Below are positions 8,580-15,958 of a stretch of 52,591 nt of DNA, one piece after another; the first letter of the stretch is position 1, and every line of letters begins with the position of its first letter. The position numbers were made by a program, and so were the translations under genes. This DNA is from Alphaproteobacteria bacterium. GTDB lineage: Bacteria; Pseudomonadota; Alphaproteobacteria; SMXQ01. Location: assembly GCA_030831315.1 (NCBI GenBank), contig JAURLI010000029.1, positions 1 to 52,591 on the forward strand. The letters run 5' to 3'. The notes under the pieces were generated by a model that worked only from the letters and a program-made list of their open reading frames with translations, was not told the DNA's origin and did not search any database.

Positions 8580-9107
8580 ATGGATAGAGCCGAACGCGAA
8601 CTACGAAACGAACTGTCAAACTGGGTATCGTCACGCCTGTCGTGCGACAAGGCTTTCGTGTTCGCCACCCTGACTATGAAGCAGGGTATCAAGCATCCTA
8701 ATGGCTTCTGGGAAAGGCTCGACGAAATCAAGGCGGACCAAAACGCCGAGTGGTTCTGTCGCGCCCTGAACAAAAGAGTGTTCGGAAATAGATACCGCAG
8801 AGGCGAAGAAAAGTTAGAGATTTTCGACGGTGGTCATGCGCCAGATGGTGATTGTCAGCGTTTCCATCGCCACATGGCTATAGAACTTCCTCAGCGCCTA
8901 ACCTTATTTGGGTTCGGAAGTCTCATTAGTAGGCTATGGCGTGCTTCGAAGTTTGGTTATCGGATTATGGATGTTCAGTTGGCGGATAACCCATCCGCCG
9001 TTGTTCAGTATGGGCTGAAGTTAGGTGTCGACGCCTTGAACGTCTCAGCGTTGGCTATTTGTAATGATGGAAACGAGAAAGCAGAGCAGCGCCAACCAAC
9101 GCTGTAA
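8580..9107 (+). CDS. putative HUH-superfamily replication/nicking endonuclease
   Basis: A ~175-residue protein I assign tentatively to small rolling-circle-type Rep endonucleases. Three motifs appear in the family order: FATLTMKQ (28-35, like Rep motif 1 FxTLT), HRH with hydrophobic neighbours (96-98, the HUH metal site) and VVQYGLKLG (catalytic-Tyr candidate Tyr144, with a Lys three residues on). A TTG 6 nt upstream is an alternative start; the ATG at 8580 sits ~9 nt after TAGGA. There is no helicase domain, as in many plasmid, filamentous-phage and satellite Reps. In an integrated element it would nick and replicate the excised circle or start its mobilisation. The hairpin-rich region upstream is the natural place for its target. 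Homology is inferred from motifs only. Confidence 0.55.
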   Translation: MDRAERELRNELSNWVSSRLSCDKAFVFATLTMKQGIKHPNGFWERLDEIKADQNAEWFCRALNKRVFGNRYRRGEEKLEIFDGGHAPDGDCQRFHRHMAIELPQRLTLFGFGSLISRLWRASKFGYRIMDVQLADNPSAVVQYGLKLGVDALNVSALAICNDGNEKAEQRQPTL

Positions 9108-9449
9108 GTCCTTCGCGTTTCGACTACGCCGATACAGGTTAGGCGTGGGTGAATAGGGTAAAGCATACCGACAAGACTGTTTCCAGCCTTGACGGCGCAG
9201 CTGTATCCGCCAGCCAGCCACTCATCCTTCTCTAGTCTCTCAAGCAAAGGTTCGGAGTTCGAGGTGTGTCTGAACTAAATCAAATCCATCTAACCCAATC
9301 TAATCCATCAGGTTACGAGCGTCAGCGAGTTGCGAGCGAAGCGAGCAGAGTTAGAACCCGTTGGGCATTGCCAGACTTCGTCTTCAGCCTCAGCTATGTT
9401 AGCTTGATAAAATAAAGAACCCTTCAGGTGTCATTTCTGCGAGGCAAAA
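9108..9449. other. gene-free spacer in the element
   Basis: About 340 bp. A minus-strand open frame (9005-9247) overlaps the HUH gene antisense and looks like a shadow. Short imperfect repeats of the type ATCYAAYCCA occur at 9275-9310 and GCGAG-type repeats at 9318-9345. I see no promoter or RNA gene that I could support. Confidence 0.4.
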
Positions 9450-10010
9450 ATGAATACGGATGGAATATTCGTACCGATTTTTTTAGCTGGTCTTCTTCTT
9501 TTCTGGATTTTCGACATCAATGGCAGCGAAAAGTCCGCAAACATCTACAAAATCGACTGTCAGGTCGTAAAGAAAAGCGACGGGTCATTTTCGTATGAGG
9601 ATTGTGAGTACCCAAGCAATAGAAGTTATAAGCTGCGCGTCAACCGCGCAGAGGTGGTTGTACAGCCTCAAGGTTTCGTTTTCGGTATTACTGCTCTGCG
9701 AAACTGCTCGATATATGATGAGAAGAACTGGCTTTGCGCTGACAGAAACTACTCTCGCAACCTAATTGGCATGGTTGATGGGGTTGCTTTAGCCAGCAAG
9801 GTTGGCGATAAAAAATGGAACATATCGATTGGTAGATGGACCTACTACTACATAAATATTGCGAACTTCTTCAAATATCAGCCTCGCGATATTCCGAGGT
9901 TTTTTATCGATAACCAGTTTTTCTGTTCTGAAGTTACTCAAGCTAATCAGTCAAACTTTTGGGCAGACCGAAAAGCTGCTTGTTTCAGCCTAGAGGGGTC
10001 GCTGCGTTAG
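9450..10010 (+). CDS. hypothetical membrane-anchored protein
   Basis: A 186-residue protein with one N-terminal hydrophobic segment (about residues 6-22, IFVPIFLAGLLLFWIF) and a polar, Tyr/Asn-rich remainder with several Cys (Cys37, 52, 86, 96), suggesting an exported domain with disulfides. A GAGGC ribosome-binding site precedes the ATG. I do not recognise the family. AT-rich codon use matches the element rather than the host. Confidence 0.65.
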   Translation: MNTDGIFVPIFLAGLLLFWIFDINGSEKSANIYKIDCQVVKKSDGSFSYEDCEYPSNRSYKLRVNRAEVVVQPQGFVFGITALRNCSIYDEKNWLCADRNYSRNLIGMVDGVALASKVGDKKWNISIGRWTYYYINIANFFKYQPRDIPRFFIDNQFFCSEVTQANQSNFWADRKAACFSLEGSLR

Positions 10011-10016
10011 AAAGCA

Positions 10017-10271
10017 CTAAGCACTAGTAGACGGATATTGATACCCAGCCTTTGTGCTGTTCGCTCTTAGCTGCTTGTCGGCGACAGTGCCGCATTGCTC
10101 GCACTTAAACCATGCTCGCGTAAAGTCTACGTCACCTCTACCTTCAGCAACCCAGCGATTAGCCTCAACGTCGCGCCACTGCCGACAACCCGAGCAATAC
10201 AGGCTTAGGGTCATGTCGTTGGGTATCAGGTCAGCAATGGTGCTGATTGTGGTTGGTGTTTTGGTGGGCAT
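10017..10271 (-). CDS. small zinc-ribbon protein
   Basis: An 84-residue protein with two CxxC knuckles, Cys26-Cys29 (YCSGCRQW) and Cys57-Cys60 (KCEQCG), the layout of a zinc ribbon. GGGAA precedes the ATG. It is convergent with the membrane-anchored gene, whose stop lies 6 bp away. Such proteins bind nucleic acid or act as adaptors; nothing here decides which. Confidence 0.65.
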   Translation of the reverse strand: MPTKTPTTISTIADLIPNDMTLSLYCSGCRQWRDVEANRWVAEGRGDVDFTRAWFKCEQCGTVADKQLRANSTKAGYQYPSTSA

Positions 10272-10408
10272 TTCCCATAGCCTCTATGTGTCCAACTACG
10301 TTTTATATTAGGCAGACAAAGATGTTTCGGGGGACCCGAACTCAGCAAAAATCCCCGCGCATATTTTCGGCTCAAAACTAAACAAGCCGCAGGGTTCAGG
10401 CTTTCCGC

Positions 10409-11497
10409 TTACTCCAAGACAAGTTCGTGGCGTGTGTTATCCATCGACCATGACTTGAACTTGCCGAGGAAACTCTGACCCAACAACAGACTGCCTTCTA
10501 CGCCAGCCACACTGCCGCGCACATTGCGTACTGTTTTGTTGCCGACCTTGAGCGAGCGGATGATGAATAGGCGCGAATCTATTGTGCGCCCATCCGCCAG
10601 TCTGTAGCGCTGCTTTCCGATAAAGTCTTTGTCGGTGATGGTTCCAGTGCGCATAAGCGTGATGACGACATCTGCGGGAACCATAACGTCTGATGCGCCG
10701 CTATCTACGGTGAAGTTTAGAGTAAGCGTTCCATTGATGAGAACTGGAACCGCGTATGTGCCGCCTTCTTTGACCAGCTTTACGCGAGTTCCCGCCATGC
10801 TCGGCGGTGGGCTTTTGCCGAAATATGTGCCTGCTACCCAGTAGCCTTGATAGGTTACTCGACCGCTCGCGTCGAACTCCTTACCGAAACCATAGCGCTT
10901 ACCATCGCGCCAATCGCCGACGTACTTCCTACCATCTGCAGATGTATAAGTTCCCTGCCCATTGCGCTTAGCGTCCCGCCACTCGCCGACGTACTTGCTC
11001 CCACTTGTGTATTCGAGAGTTCCCTGCCCATAGAACTTACCATCGTGCCACTCGCCGACGTATTTGGGACCATTTGGTGAGGTATAAGTTCCCTGCCCAT
11101 TGCGCTTACCATCGCGGAACCCGCCGACGTACTTACGTCCATCTGGGAATGTAAGGGTTCCCCGCCCATTGGGCTGATCGTTACGGAACTCGCCGACGTA
11201 CTTCGTACCATCTGCCCATGTATAAGTTCCCCATCCGTTATGCTCACTATCGCGGTGCTCGCCGACGTACTTCTCTCCATTTTTATGTGTAGAAGTTCCC
11301 TGCCCATTAGCCTTACCATCGCGGAACTCGCCGACGTACTTCGTGCCACTTAAGTAGGTGATTTCCCCAAAACAAAGATGCCATCGAACCCATATGCTCG
11401 CTGAACACGGCGGCAGATTTGATTTGGATTGGCTAAATGCGCTTTGGCTTATGCTGATAGCGAGCAGTAAAGCTGCGCCGAAAACAGGAACTCTCAT
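10409..11497 (-). CDS. secreted MORN-repeat protein fused to a retropepsin-like aspartic protease
   Basis: A 362-residue protein. Residues 1-23 (MRVPVFGAALLLAISISQSA..) are a signal peptide, so I start at ATG 11497, preceded by a GGGGGCG stretch, rather than at the longer frame from 11596. Seven MORN units follow at an exact 23-residue period (KYVG or equivalent at 53, 76, 99, 122, 145, 168, 191), each close to YVGEFRDGKANGQGTYT. The C-terminal ~130 residues match the TIGR02281-type clan AA aspartic protease: FTVDSGASDVMVP with active-site DSGA (265-268), and a late LLLGQSFLGKF that fits the family's conserved end. Aspartic proteases of this type work as homodimers. The protein is probably periplasmic or membrane associated. 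Its role in the element is unknown. Confidence 0.8.
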   Translation of the reverse strand: MRVPVFGAALLLAISISQSAFSQSKSNLPPCSASIWVRWHLCFGEITYLSGTKYVGEFRDGKANGQGTSTHKNGEKYVGEHRDSEHNGWGTYTWADGTKYVGEFRNDQPNGRGTLTFPDGRKYVGGFRDGKRNGQGTYTSPNGPKYVGEWHDGKFYGQGTLEYTSGSKYVGEWRDAKRNGQGTYTSADGRKYVGDWRDGKRYGFGKEFDASGRVTYQGYWVAGTYFGKSPPPSMAGTRVKLVKEGGTYAVPVLINGTLTLNFTVDSGASDVMVPADVVITLMRTGTITDKDFIGKQRYRLADGRTIDSRLFIIRSLKVGNKTVRNVRGSVAGVEGSLLLGQSFLGKFKSWSMDNTRHELVLE

Positions 11498-11745
11498 ATC
11501 GCGCCCCCACAAGTAGACACCCAAGTCTACTGCTTCTTGATGAAGCCGCAAGCCGCCGCAAGTAGCCAAACAAAAGCCGCATAAAAAAATGAGCAATCTC
11601 GCAGTTCTGCGCCTTGCCGACGGCTAAATAAACGTGCCTCGCCTTTATCCGTATTTTTCTTTCGGGTGTTACTCCTTCCGTCAGAAATCTTCCAGAAAAC
11701 GGTTATGGGCGAGGTGTCTTCTTCATCTAAAACTGAGGTTCAAAA

Positions 11746-11922
11746 ATGCCAAGTATCATCGAAAATGCCCATGCTTCACTTTCTTTAAGAATGCCTAGAG
11801 AGCTTGATGAGCTAGCTCGACAAGCAGCAAAAAGACAGGGGATGGGTCTTAGCAGCTTCGTTCGCTCCAGTATCATCAAGGAGCTAAACCGCATTTCGGC
11901 AAATGAGTATCAGCCAGCATGA
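11746..11922 (+). CDS. ribbon-helix-helix (CopG/Arc-like) DNA-binding protein
   Basis: A 58-residue protein not in most gene-length cut-offs. ASLSLRMPRELDELAR gives the beta ribbon plus first helix, and GLSSFVRSSIIKEL the second helix with its capping turn, the RHH fold. It overlaps the next gene by ATGA (11919-11922), so translation is probably coupled. RHH proteins bind short palindromes as dimers. This is one candidate to bind the TGTCAG/CTGACA palindromes of the element; it could also be an antitoxin-like autoregulator. Confidence 0.8.
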   Translation: MPSIIENAHASLSLRMPRELDELARQAAKRQGMGLSSFVRSSIIKELNRISANEYQPA

Positions 11923-12125
11923 GCTATCCGCATATGTCGAGCCGTAAAGACATCTATGAGGCTGCTGACGCCATCAAAAAGTCGGGGGAGGTTCGCATGC
12001 TGGAACTCGACCCCGATATCAAATCTGATGTGATGGAATATCGTCTGCGTGAGTTCTTGTCCGATATGAAGATGCGTCTTCGTTCCAAGAAACGGATCCA
12101 GCTGATTGGCATCACGATAAGATGA
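11919..12125 (+). CDS. small hypothetical protein, middle gene of RHH operon
   Basis: A 68-residue charged protein (MSYPHMSSRKDIYEAADAIK..) with no family I recognise. Predicted mostly helical with a basic C-terminus (MRLRSKKRIQ). Its start overlaps the RHH gene stop and its own stop overlaps the next start (ATGA at 12122-12125), so the three genes form a tightly coupled unit. Confidence 0.65.
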   Translation: MSYPHMSSRKDIYEAADAIKKSGEVRMLELDPDIKSDVMEYRLREFLSDMKMRLRSKKRIQLIGITIR

Positions 12126-12388
12126 GAAGCTTCTGCGAGTTCGTCATCGTTGATTGCTCCGAGATGGGGCTGACTTTGAACGAGGCTACCCTACAGTCAC
12201 TCACCTTAGCTGGAGCAGCGGCGTATCTGTTGCGTCAGTCGTCAGTGGTAAAGCAGCGCATCCAGCAAGCCAAAAACGCTCGGTTCATCGAAGACAAGCT
12301 AGACAACTTGGGTGATGCGATTGAGGCTCTATCATCGAAGATGACGGCTGGTTCGGCTATAAGTTGGGCAGTAGCAAAGCGTCTGTAG
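12122..12388 (+). CDS. small hypothetical protein, last gene of RHH operon
   Basis: An 88-residue helical protein; residues 22-38 (LNEATLQSLTLAGAAAY) are moderately hydrophobic, then a charged stretch resembling a coiled coil (SVVKQRIQQAKNARFIEDK). The family is unknown. Coupling to the RHH gene suggests a regulator-partner set such as toxin-antitoxin or a mobilisation accessory, neither demonstrated. Confidence 0.6.
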   Translation: MRSFCEFVIVDCSEMGLTLNEATLQSLTLAGAAAYLLRQSSVVKQRIQQAKNARFIEDKLDNLGDAIEALSSKMTAGSAISWAVAKRL

Positions 12389-12600
12389 GGCTCTCGCTGG
12401 GTACTAAATCGGGTACCACAAATCGCTAGTATGAGGGGCTACAGAAGCCCCCTCGACGCTCTCGAGAGCCTCCAAAGCAAAAAACCTCCTCCGCAGCCAC
12501 CCTAGACGCATCTTTTTTACCATAAGTCTCTGATATATAGAGCTTTTATGCTTATTTTGAGCTATCTTTAGGTATGGATAAGCCAATAAGGAGCTCGGAT
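12389..12600. other. intergenic region with GC hairpin
   Basis: A stem GGGGCT (12435-12440) / AGCCCC (12446-12451) lies 45 bp after the RHH operon and could end its transcript, though no T run follows. The rest, AT-rich (12511-12575), would hold the promoter of the next gene. Confidence 0.35.
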
Positions 12601-12834
12601 ATGTCAGAGGCTGTCGTTTGCTATTTTGACCAACTCACCCACTCCCAGAAAACCAAGGTAGGGCTTGCCCGAGCCGTGCGGGAAGGCAAGAAACTGGGAA
12701 GGAAAACCAATGTCACCCCAGGCACTCGCGCTACCGTGCTGGAACTTCGCAGGCATGGCTACGGTATCAAGAAGATAGCATCGATGTTGCGAATTGGTGT
12801 CGGCACTACCAGTGCCATCGTCAAGGCTGCTTAG
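12601..12834 (+). CDS. stand-alone resolvase-C-terminal-like helix-turn-helix protein
   Basis: A 77-residue protein resembling only the tail of serine resolvases: linker helix KVGLARAVREGKKLGRK and a Hin-type HTH (TRATVLELRRHGYGIKKIASMLRIGVGTTSAIVKA). The catalytic N-domain is absent. The ATG at 12601 has AAGGAG 8 nt upstream, while the upstream ATG at 12574 has no comparable site, so this is a deliberate small gene rather than a random remnant. It could be a regulator of the element or a truncated recombinase. It is convergent with the hypermodification gene, 3 bp apart. Confidence 0.7.
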   Translation: MSEAVVCYFDQLTHSQKTKVGLARAVREGKKLGRKTNVTPGTRATVLELRRHGYGIKKIASMLRIGVGTTSAIVKAA

Positions 12835-12837
12835 AAC

Positions 12838-15800
12838 CTATCTGTGCTCCACTTCCCATTTGCCTTTGTGTTCCCCACTGGTTCGCAGCCGCGCACGGCA
12901 ATATTTCGGATAAAGCGCAGCCATATATTTTGCTGCCAGCTCAATCGTCTTTAGGTTCCGCTGGAACTCCATGCCCCCCGTCACGCCACCACTACCCGAA
13001 TAGTATTTGGTTTTGACCGTGACGTAGTCGAGGCGGACGACGCGCCCATCTTTGATGAAGTGAAGAATGCTGCGCTCGTTGTCTTCCTTATCGCCAATGA
13101 GCAAACCATTTTTTCCGACTGGCACGCCCGAATGAACGATGCTCAGGTCTTTAGAGTGGCGTATGACGACGCCATAAAAACTGCCGATGATGTAATAGTT
13201 CCCAATCGATACTTTTTCCGTGCCGACTTTCCCGAGAAAATCTGCAAGGTCTTCATCGTAATCCCTAATCCCGTCCTTATATTCCGCGGCATCGGGGTTG
13301 GGCTTGATTGCGCCAGAAGCCCAGCCAGCGTTGCCTACAGCGTTGATGCCCCAGAGATAAGCGTTGCTCTCCCGCGCCGCGTTGAAGCCGCGATAAATCA
13401 CTTGTTCAAAGAGATTGGTGCTTTCCTTGAACTTACCGCCAGCGAACTCGTCACCACCCAAAACTTTGATGCTTTCTATATCGTCATCCATAAAAACAAC
13501 AGGTGTTCCTTCTTTATAGTAGTGCTCGGCGAAAGTACGCACCTCGCGCACCCCTGGCGTTGCGATGACAAGGTTTTTGTATGGGAGTTCTGCCTCAGCG
13601 ATTGTTTTTTCGTATTCGGCATATTGTTTTTTATCTGCGACGAAAATCGTCACTTTGTGCGGCGGAACTTGATGCCTCGCTAGAGTTTTGAGTGACTTTT
13701 CGACAATCAGCTCGCTTCTATCCTTAGAAGGTATGGCAACTTGCCAGCCTCGGATGTTGAACTTTGGTCGCGGCGACTTTGGTGGATACGCTTGGTCAAA
13801 CTTATGCTTGGAAGCCAAAGCAGTCTTTAGATAGGAAACGACCGAATACCGTGTGCCTGTTGTTTCCGACGCGGTGACGCCGTGAACCTGATTAGAGTTC
13901 GCAACGAACACATCACCATCACCTATCTTGAAGGCGCAACGCCAGCGCGGCAGCACGAAATATCCGCCCCGATATTCACCTTCCTCAAACGCAGTGATTG
14001 TCGTGAGCCCAGCGTTTTCGTCATCGCTGTCTGTATGGTAGCTCATCGTTGGCAAATCATCAGGCGTGTAGCGCTGAATAGACATTGTTGTAAAAACGCT
14101 ATCACCGAGCCTGACGGATTTTGCTATCCAACCCTTTAGATAAGCACTCTGCTTGCGCCAATCATCAAAAGCCAACCGTCGGTAAGCGGCATTGGCGCGT
14201 TCATTGAACGCAGCCCAGAAAGGGCTGTCGTAGCGTTTTTTATCTCGGGCGATATCGCTCAGCTTGATACGATTGCGCCCTTTTTTTGCGGGACTTTTAT
14301 CGTCGCGATACCAACCGACCATTATGCTTGGTATTTGCTTTCCTCTAAAGCGGTCGAACTCACCATCCTTTTTGCGGACCGCCATAGCACGCTTGTGCTT
14401 TTTGACGACGACGTTTTTCGCACCCCGATTTTCTATTTCTGCTGCGATTTCTTCGTCAGTATATGGCGGTGCTGCTGAGATGCGCTGGTCGGACCAGTCG
14501 CTTTTTGCTGAAATGATTTTCGATAACTCGCGGATAGCTTCGTTGCGTTTTTCTTCGGTAAAAACCTTGCGTCTAATGGCGCCGATAATCGGTTTAGCCC
14601 CGATGTCATCGTCATAGGGACCATAGACGATGAAGTCTTCGTTGATTTCGTTCGCGTCGAACAGGTAGTCGAAGTCGCGTTCCGTGGGCGTTTCCCCTTT
14701 ACGCTTTTTATCCGCCGCAATGCCCCTATCAACATCAACATTATAGGTGCGCAGTTCGGCGCGTTTATCACGCAGGGTTTCAACGAGTTCTATCTTGCCA
14801 ACCAGCCCCTTTTTGTTCTTCGGGATTTTTAGTTTGCGAGTAAGCACAGGAATAAGGGTGCTTTTTGCCAACGCAGCTGTGACGCAAGGCGGAATGGCTT
14901 CAGACAATAGCCCATGGAAATCGACGGATGAGCCTATGGTTCCCCATTCCTTGGGAATAGCAAACAAGGCGCACAGTTCAGTGACCGAAAGAATACGGCG
15001 GTTTTTCGGATGAACAACCGCATAACGCGCAGTGTCAGGCACGACATCATTTTCGCCAGCAACGGCAAGGGGCTTTTTGTAGGTGGTTGTTTTCCGTTCC
15101 CGTGTCGTTAGCGTTCTTATTTGCGACTTGGGATTAGCAGCAGGGAGCAAGCCTATCGCAGCGCGTAGGGCATTGTTCTTCGATGTCTGGCTATACCAGA
15201 AGTCTTCATCATCGCGGTTTTTGACTAAACCGCTGGTGGCTTCGGCAAAGGTTCTTGCTTGCCGCGCCCTCGGGAACACATACCGCATGGCTTCATCGGT
15301 TGTGATGCCGTTCGCCTCAGCTATATCGCAGCGCAAAGCTACGATGAGCGTCATGCTCCGTCTAACAGGGCTCCCGTAGTCAGCCGCATCAATGGTGCTG
15401 TAGTTCGCGTAATAGCGGCGGATGGTTTTATTACGCAGGCTGGTAAAGCGCAGGAAGTCGATGAACCCTTCAAACTTCCAGCGGTTCTTGGTGGCGCAGA
15501 TTTCGGGTGGCGCATAGGCAACCACGATTTTAGGAGCCAGCCTTCGGGCAATCCCAAAGAGGTCAAACAGGTTTTCTTCATGCCCCTTGTGCTTTGGCGC
15601 AGCCCCAGTGGCATTTATTTCCAGTATGTCGAGTGCGCCTGAGCCCCTGAGCTTTAGGGCAGCGAGCAACTCATCCATGCCTTTTTGCTTGCGGTTGTCG
15701 AAGCTGACAGCTGGGCTTTCGGCAGCGGCAAGCCCAAGATTTTTAGCCAAGCATTCGCGGGCAAGGGGCTTGGGTTCGATGGCGTAGCGAGGCTCGATAC

Positions 15801-15879
15801 CCTGAGAACTATAGGAAATCAGGTGGGCGCCACACCCAGGATTTATCGCTAACAGGGTATGTTTGAAGCGGGTTGTCAT
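12838..15879 (-). CDS. three-domain DNA hypermodification fusion: degenerate C5-methyltransferase fold, TET/JBP dioxygenase, TET-associated-type glycosyltransferase
   Basis: About 1013 residues from ATG 15879 (a TTG at 15906 would add 9). (1) Residues ~8-340 follow the cytosine-C5 methyltransferase order: motif I-like INPGCG (12-17), motif II Glu in AIEPKP, motif IV-like DILEINATG (84-92) without the catalytic PPC, motif VIII-like DAADYGSPVRRSMTLIV (164-180), motif IX/X-like SVTELCALFAIP and SEAIPP (326-331). Without the Cys it should not methylate and may serve in DNA binding or base flipping. (2) About 550-690 is a 2-oxoglutarate/Fe(II) dioxygenase: YHTDSD (His615, Asp617), GGYFVLP, GDGDVFVANSNQVHG (His666), GTRYSVV (Arg677), closest in pattern to TET/JBP. 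(3) About 705-1013 looks like the TET-associated glycosyltransferase: AIPSKDRSELIVEKSLKTL, then VVFMDDDI with acidic triad 798-800. Likely role: oxidise a base methyl group and glycosylate the hydroxymethyl. Substrate base and sugar are unknown. Confidence 0.75.
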   Translation of the reverse strand: MTTRFKHTLLAINPGCGAHLISYSSQGIEPRYAIEPKPLARECLAKNLGLAAAESPAVSFDNRKQKGMDELLAALKLRGSGALDILEINATGAAPKHKGHEENLFDLFGIARRLAPKIVVAYAPPEICATKNRWKFEGFIDFLRFTSLRNKTIRRYYANYSTIDAADYGSPVRRSMTLIVALRCDIAEANGITTDEAMRYVFPRARQARTFAEATSGLVKNRDDEDFWYSQTSKNNALRAAIGLLPAANPKSQIRTLTTRERKTTTYKKPLAVAGENDVVPDTARYAVVHPKNRRILSVTELCALFAIPKEWGTIGSSVDFHGLLSEAIPPCVTAALAKSTLIPVLTRKLKIPKNKKGLVGKIELVETLRDKRAELRTYNVDVDRGIAADKKRKGETPTERDFDYLFDANEINEDFIVYGPYDDDIGAKPIIGAIRRKVFTEEKRNEAIRELSKIISAKSDWSDQRISAAPPYTDEEIAAEIENRGAKNVVVKKHKRAMAVRKKDGEFDRFRGKQIPSIMVGWYRDDKSPAKKGRNRIKLSDIARDKKRYDSPFWAAFNERANAAYRRLAFDDWRKQSAYLKGWIAKSVRLGDSVFTTMSIQRYTPDDLPTMSYHTDSDDENAGLTTITAFEEGEYRGGYFVLPRWRCAFKIGDGDVFVANSNQVHGVTASETTGTRYSVVSYLKTALASKHKFDQAYPPKSPRPKFNIRGWQVAIPSKDRSELIVEKSLKTLARHQVPPHKVTIFVADKKQYAEYEKTIAEAELPYKNLVIATPGVREVRTFAEHYYKEGTPVVFMDDDIESIKVLGGDEFAGGKFKESTNLFEQVIYRGFNAARESNAYLWGINAVGNAGWASGAIKPNPDAAEYKDGIRDYDEDLADFLGKVGTEKVSIGNYYIIGSFYGVVIRHSKDLSIVHSGVPVGKNGLLIGDKEDNERSILHFIKDGRVVRLDYVTVKTKYYSGSGGVTGGMEFQRNLKTIELAAKYMAALYPKYCRARLRTSGEHKGKWEVEHR

Positions 15880-15886
15880 CTGACAA
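15873..15886. promoter_or_regulatory. palindrome TTGTCA-TC-TGACAA over the fusion-gene start, operator candidate 3
   Basis: Six-base arms with two central bases. It covers the ATG (15877-15879, minus strand) of the hypermodification gene and lies ~80 bp from the divergent gene's start. A bound dimer here would block transcription elongation or initiation of the fusion gene, and the paired RNA would also mask its start codon. Confidence 0.5.
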
Positions 15887-15958
15887 TATTCCGTCTTTTG
15901 CCCCAACCTGAACAGGGGTTAGCATATGGCAAAATCGTATTGGTTCTAGGGGGAAAAC

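Noticed and set aside
10900-11350. CRISPR-like regular repeats (CGCCGACGTACTT about every 69 bp)
   Set aside because: They are in frame and encode seven 23-residue MORN units; spacers are not unique and there are no cas genes.
12838-15879. Restriction-modification system
   Set aside because: The methyltransferase part lacks the catalytic Cys and no nuclease gene is nearby; the other two domains point to base oxidation and glycosylation.
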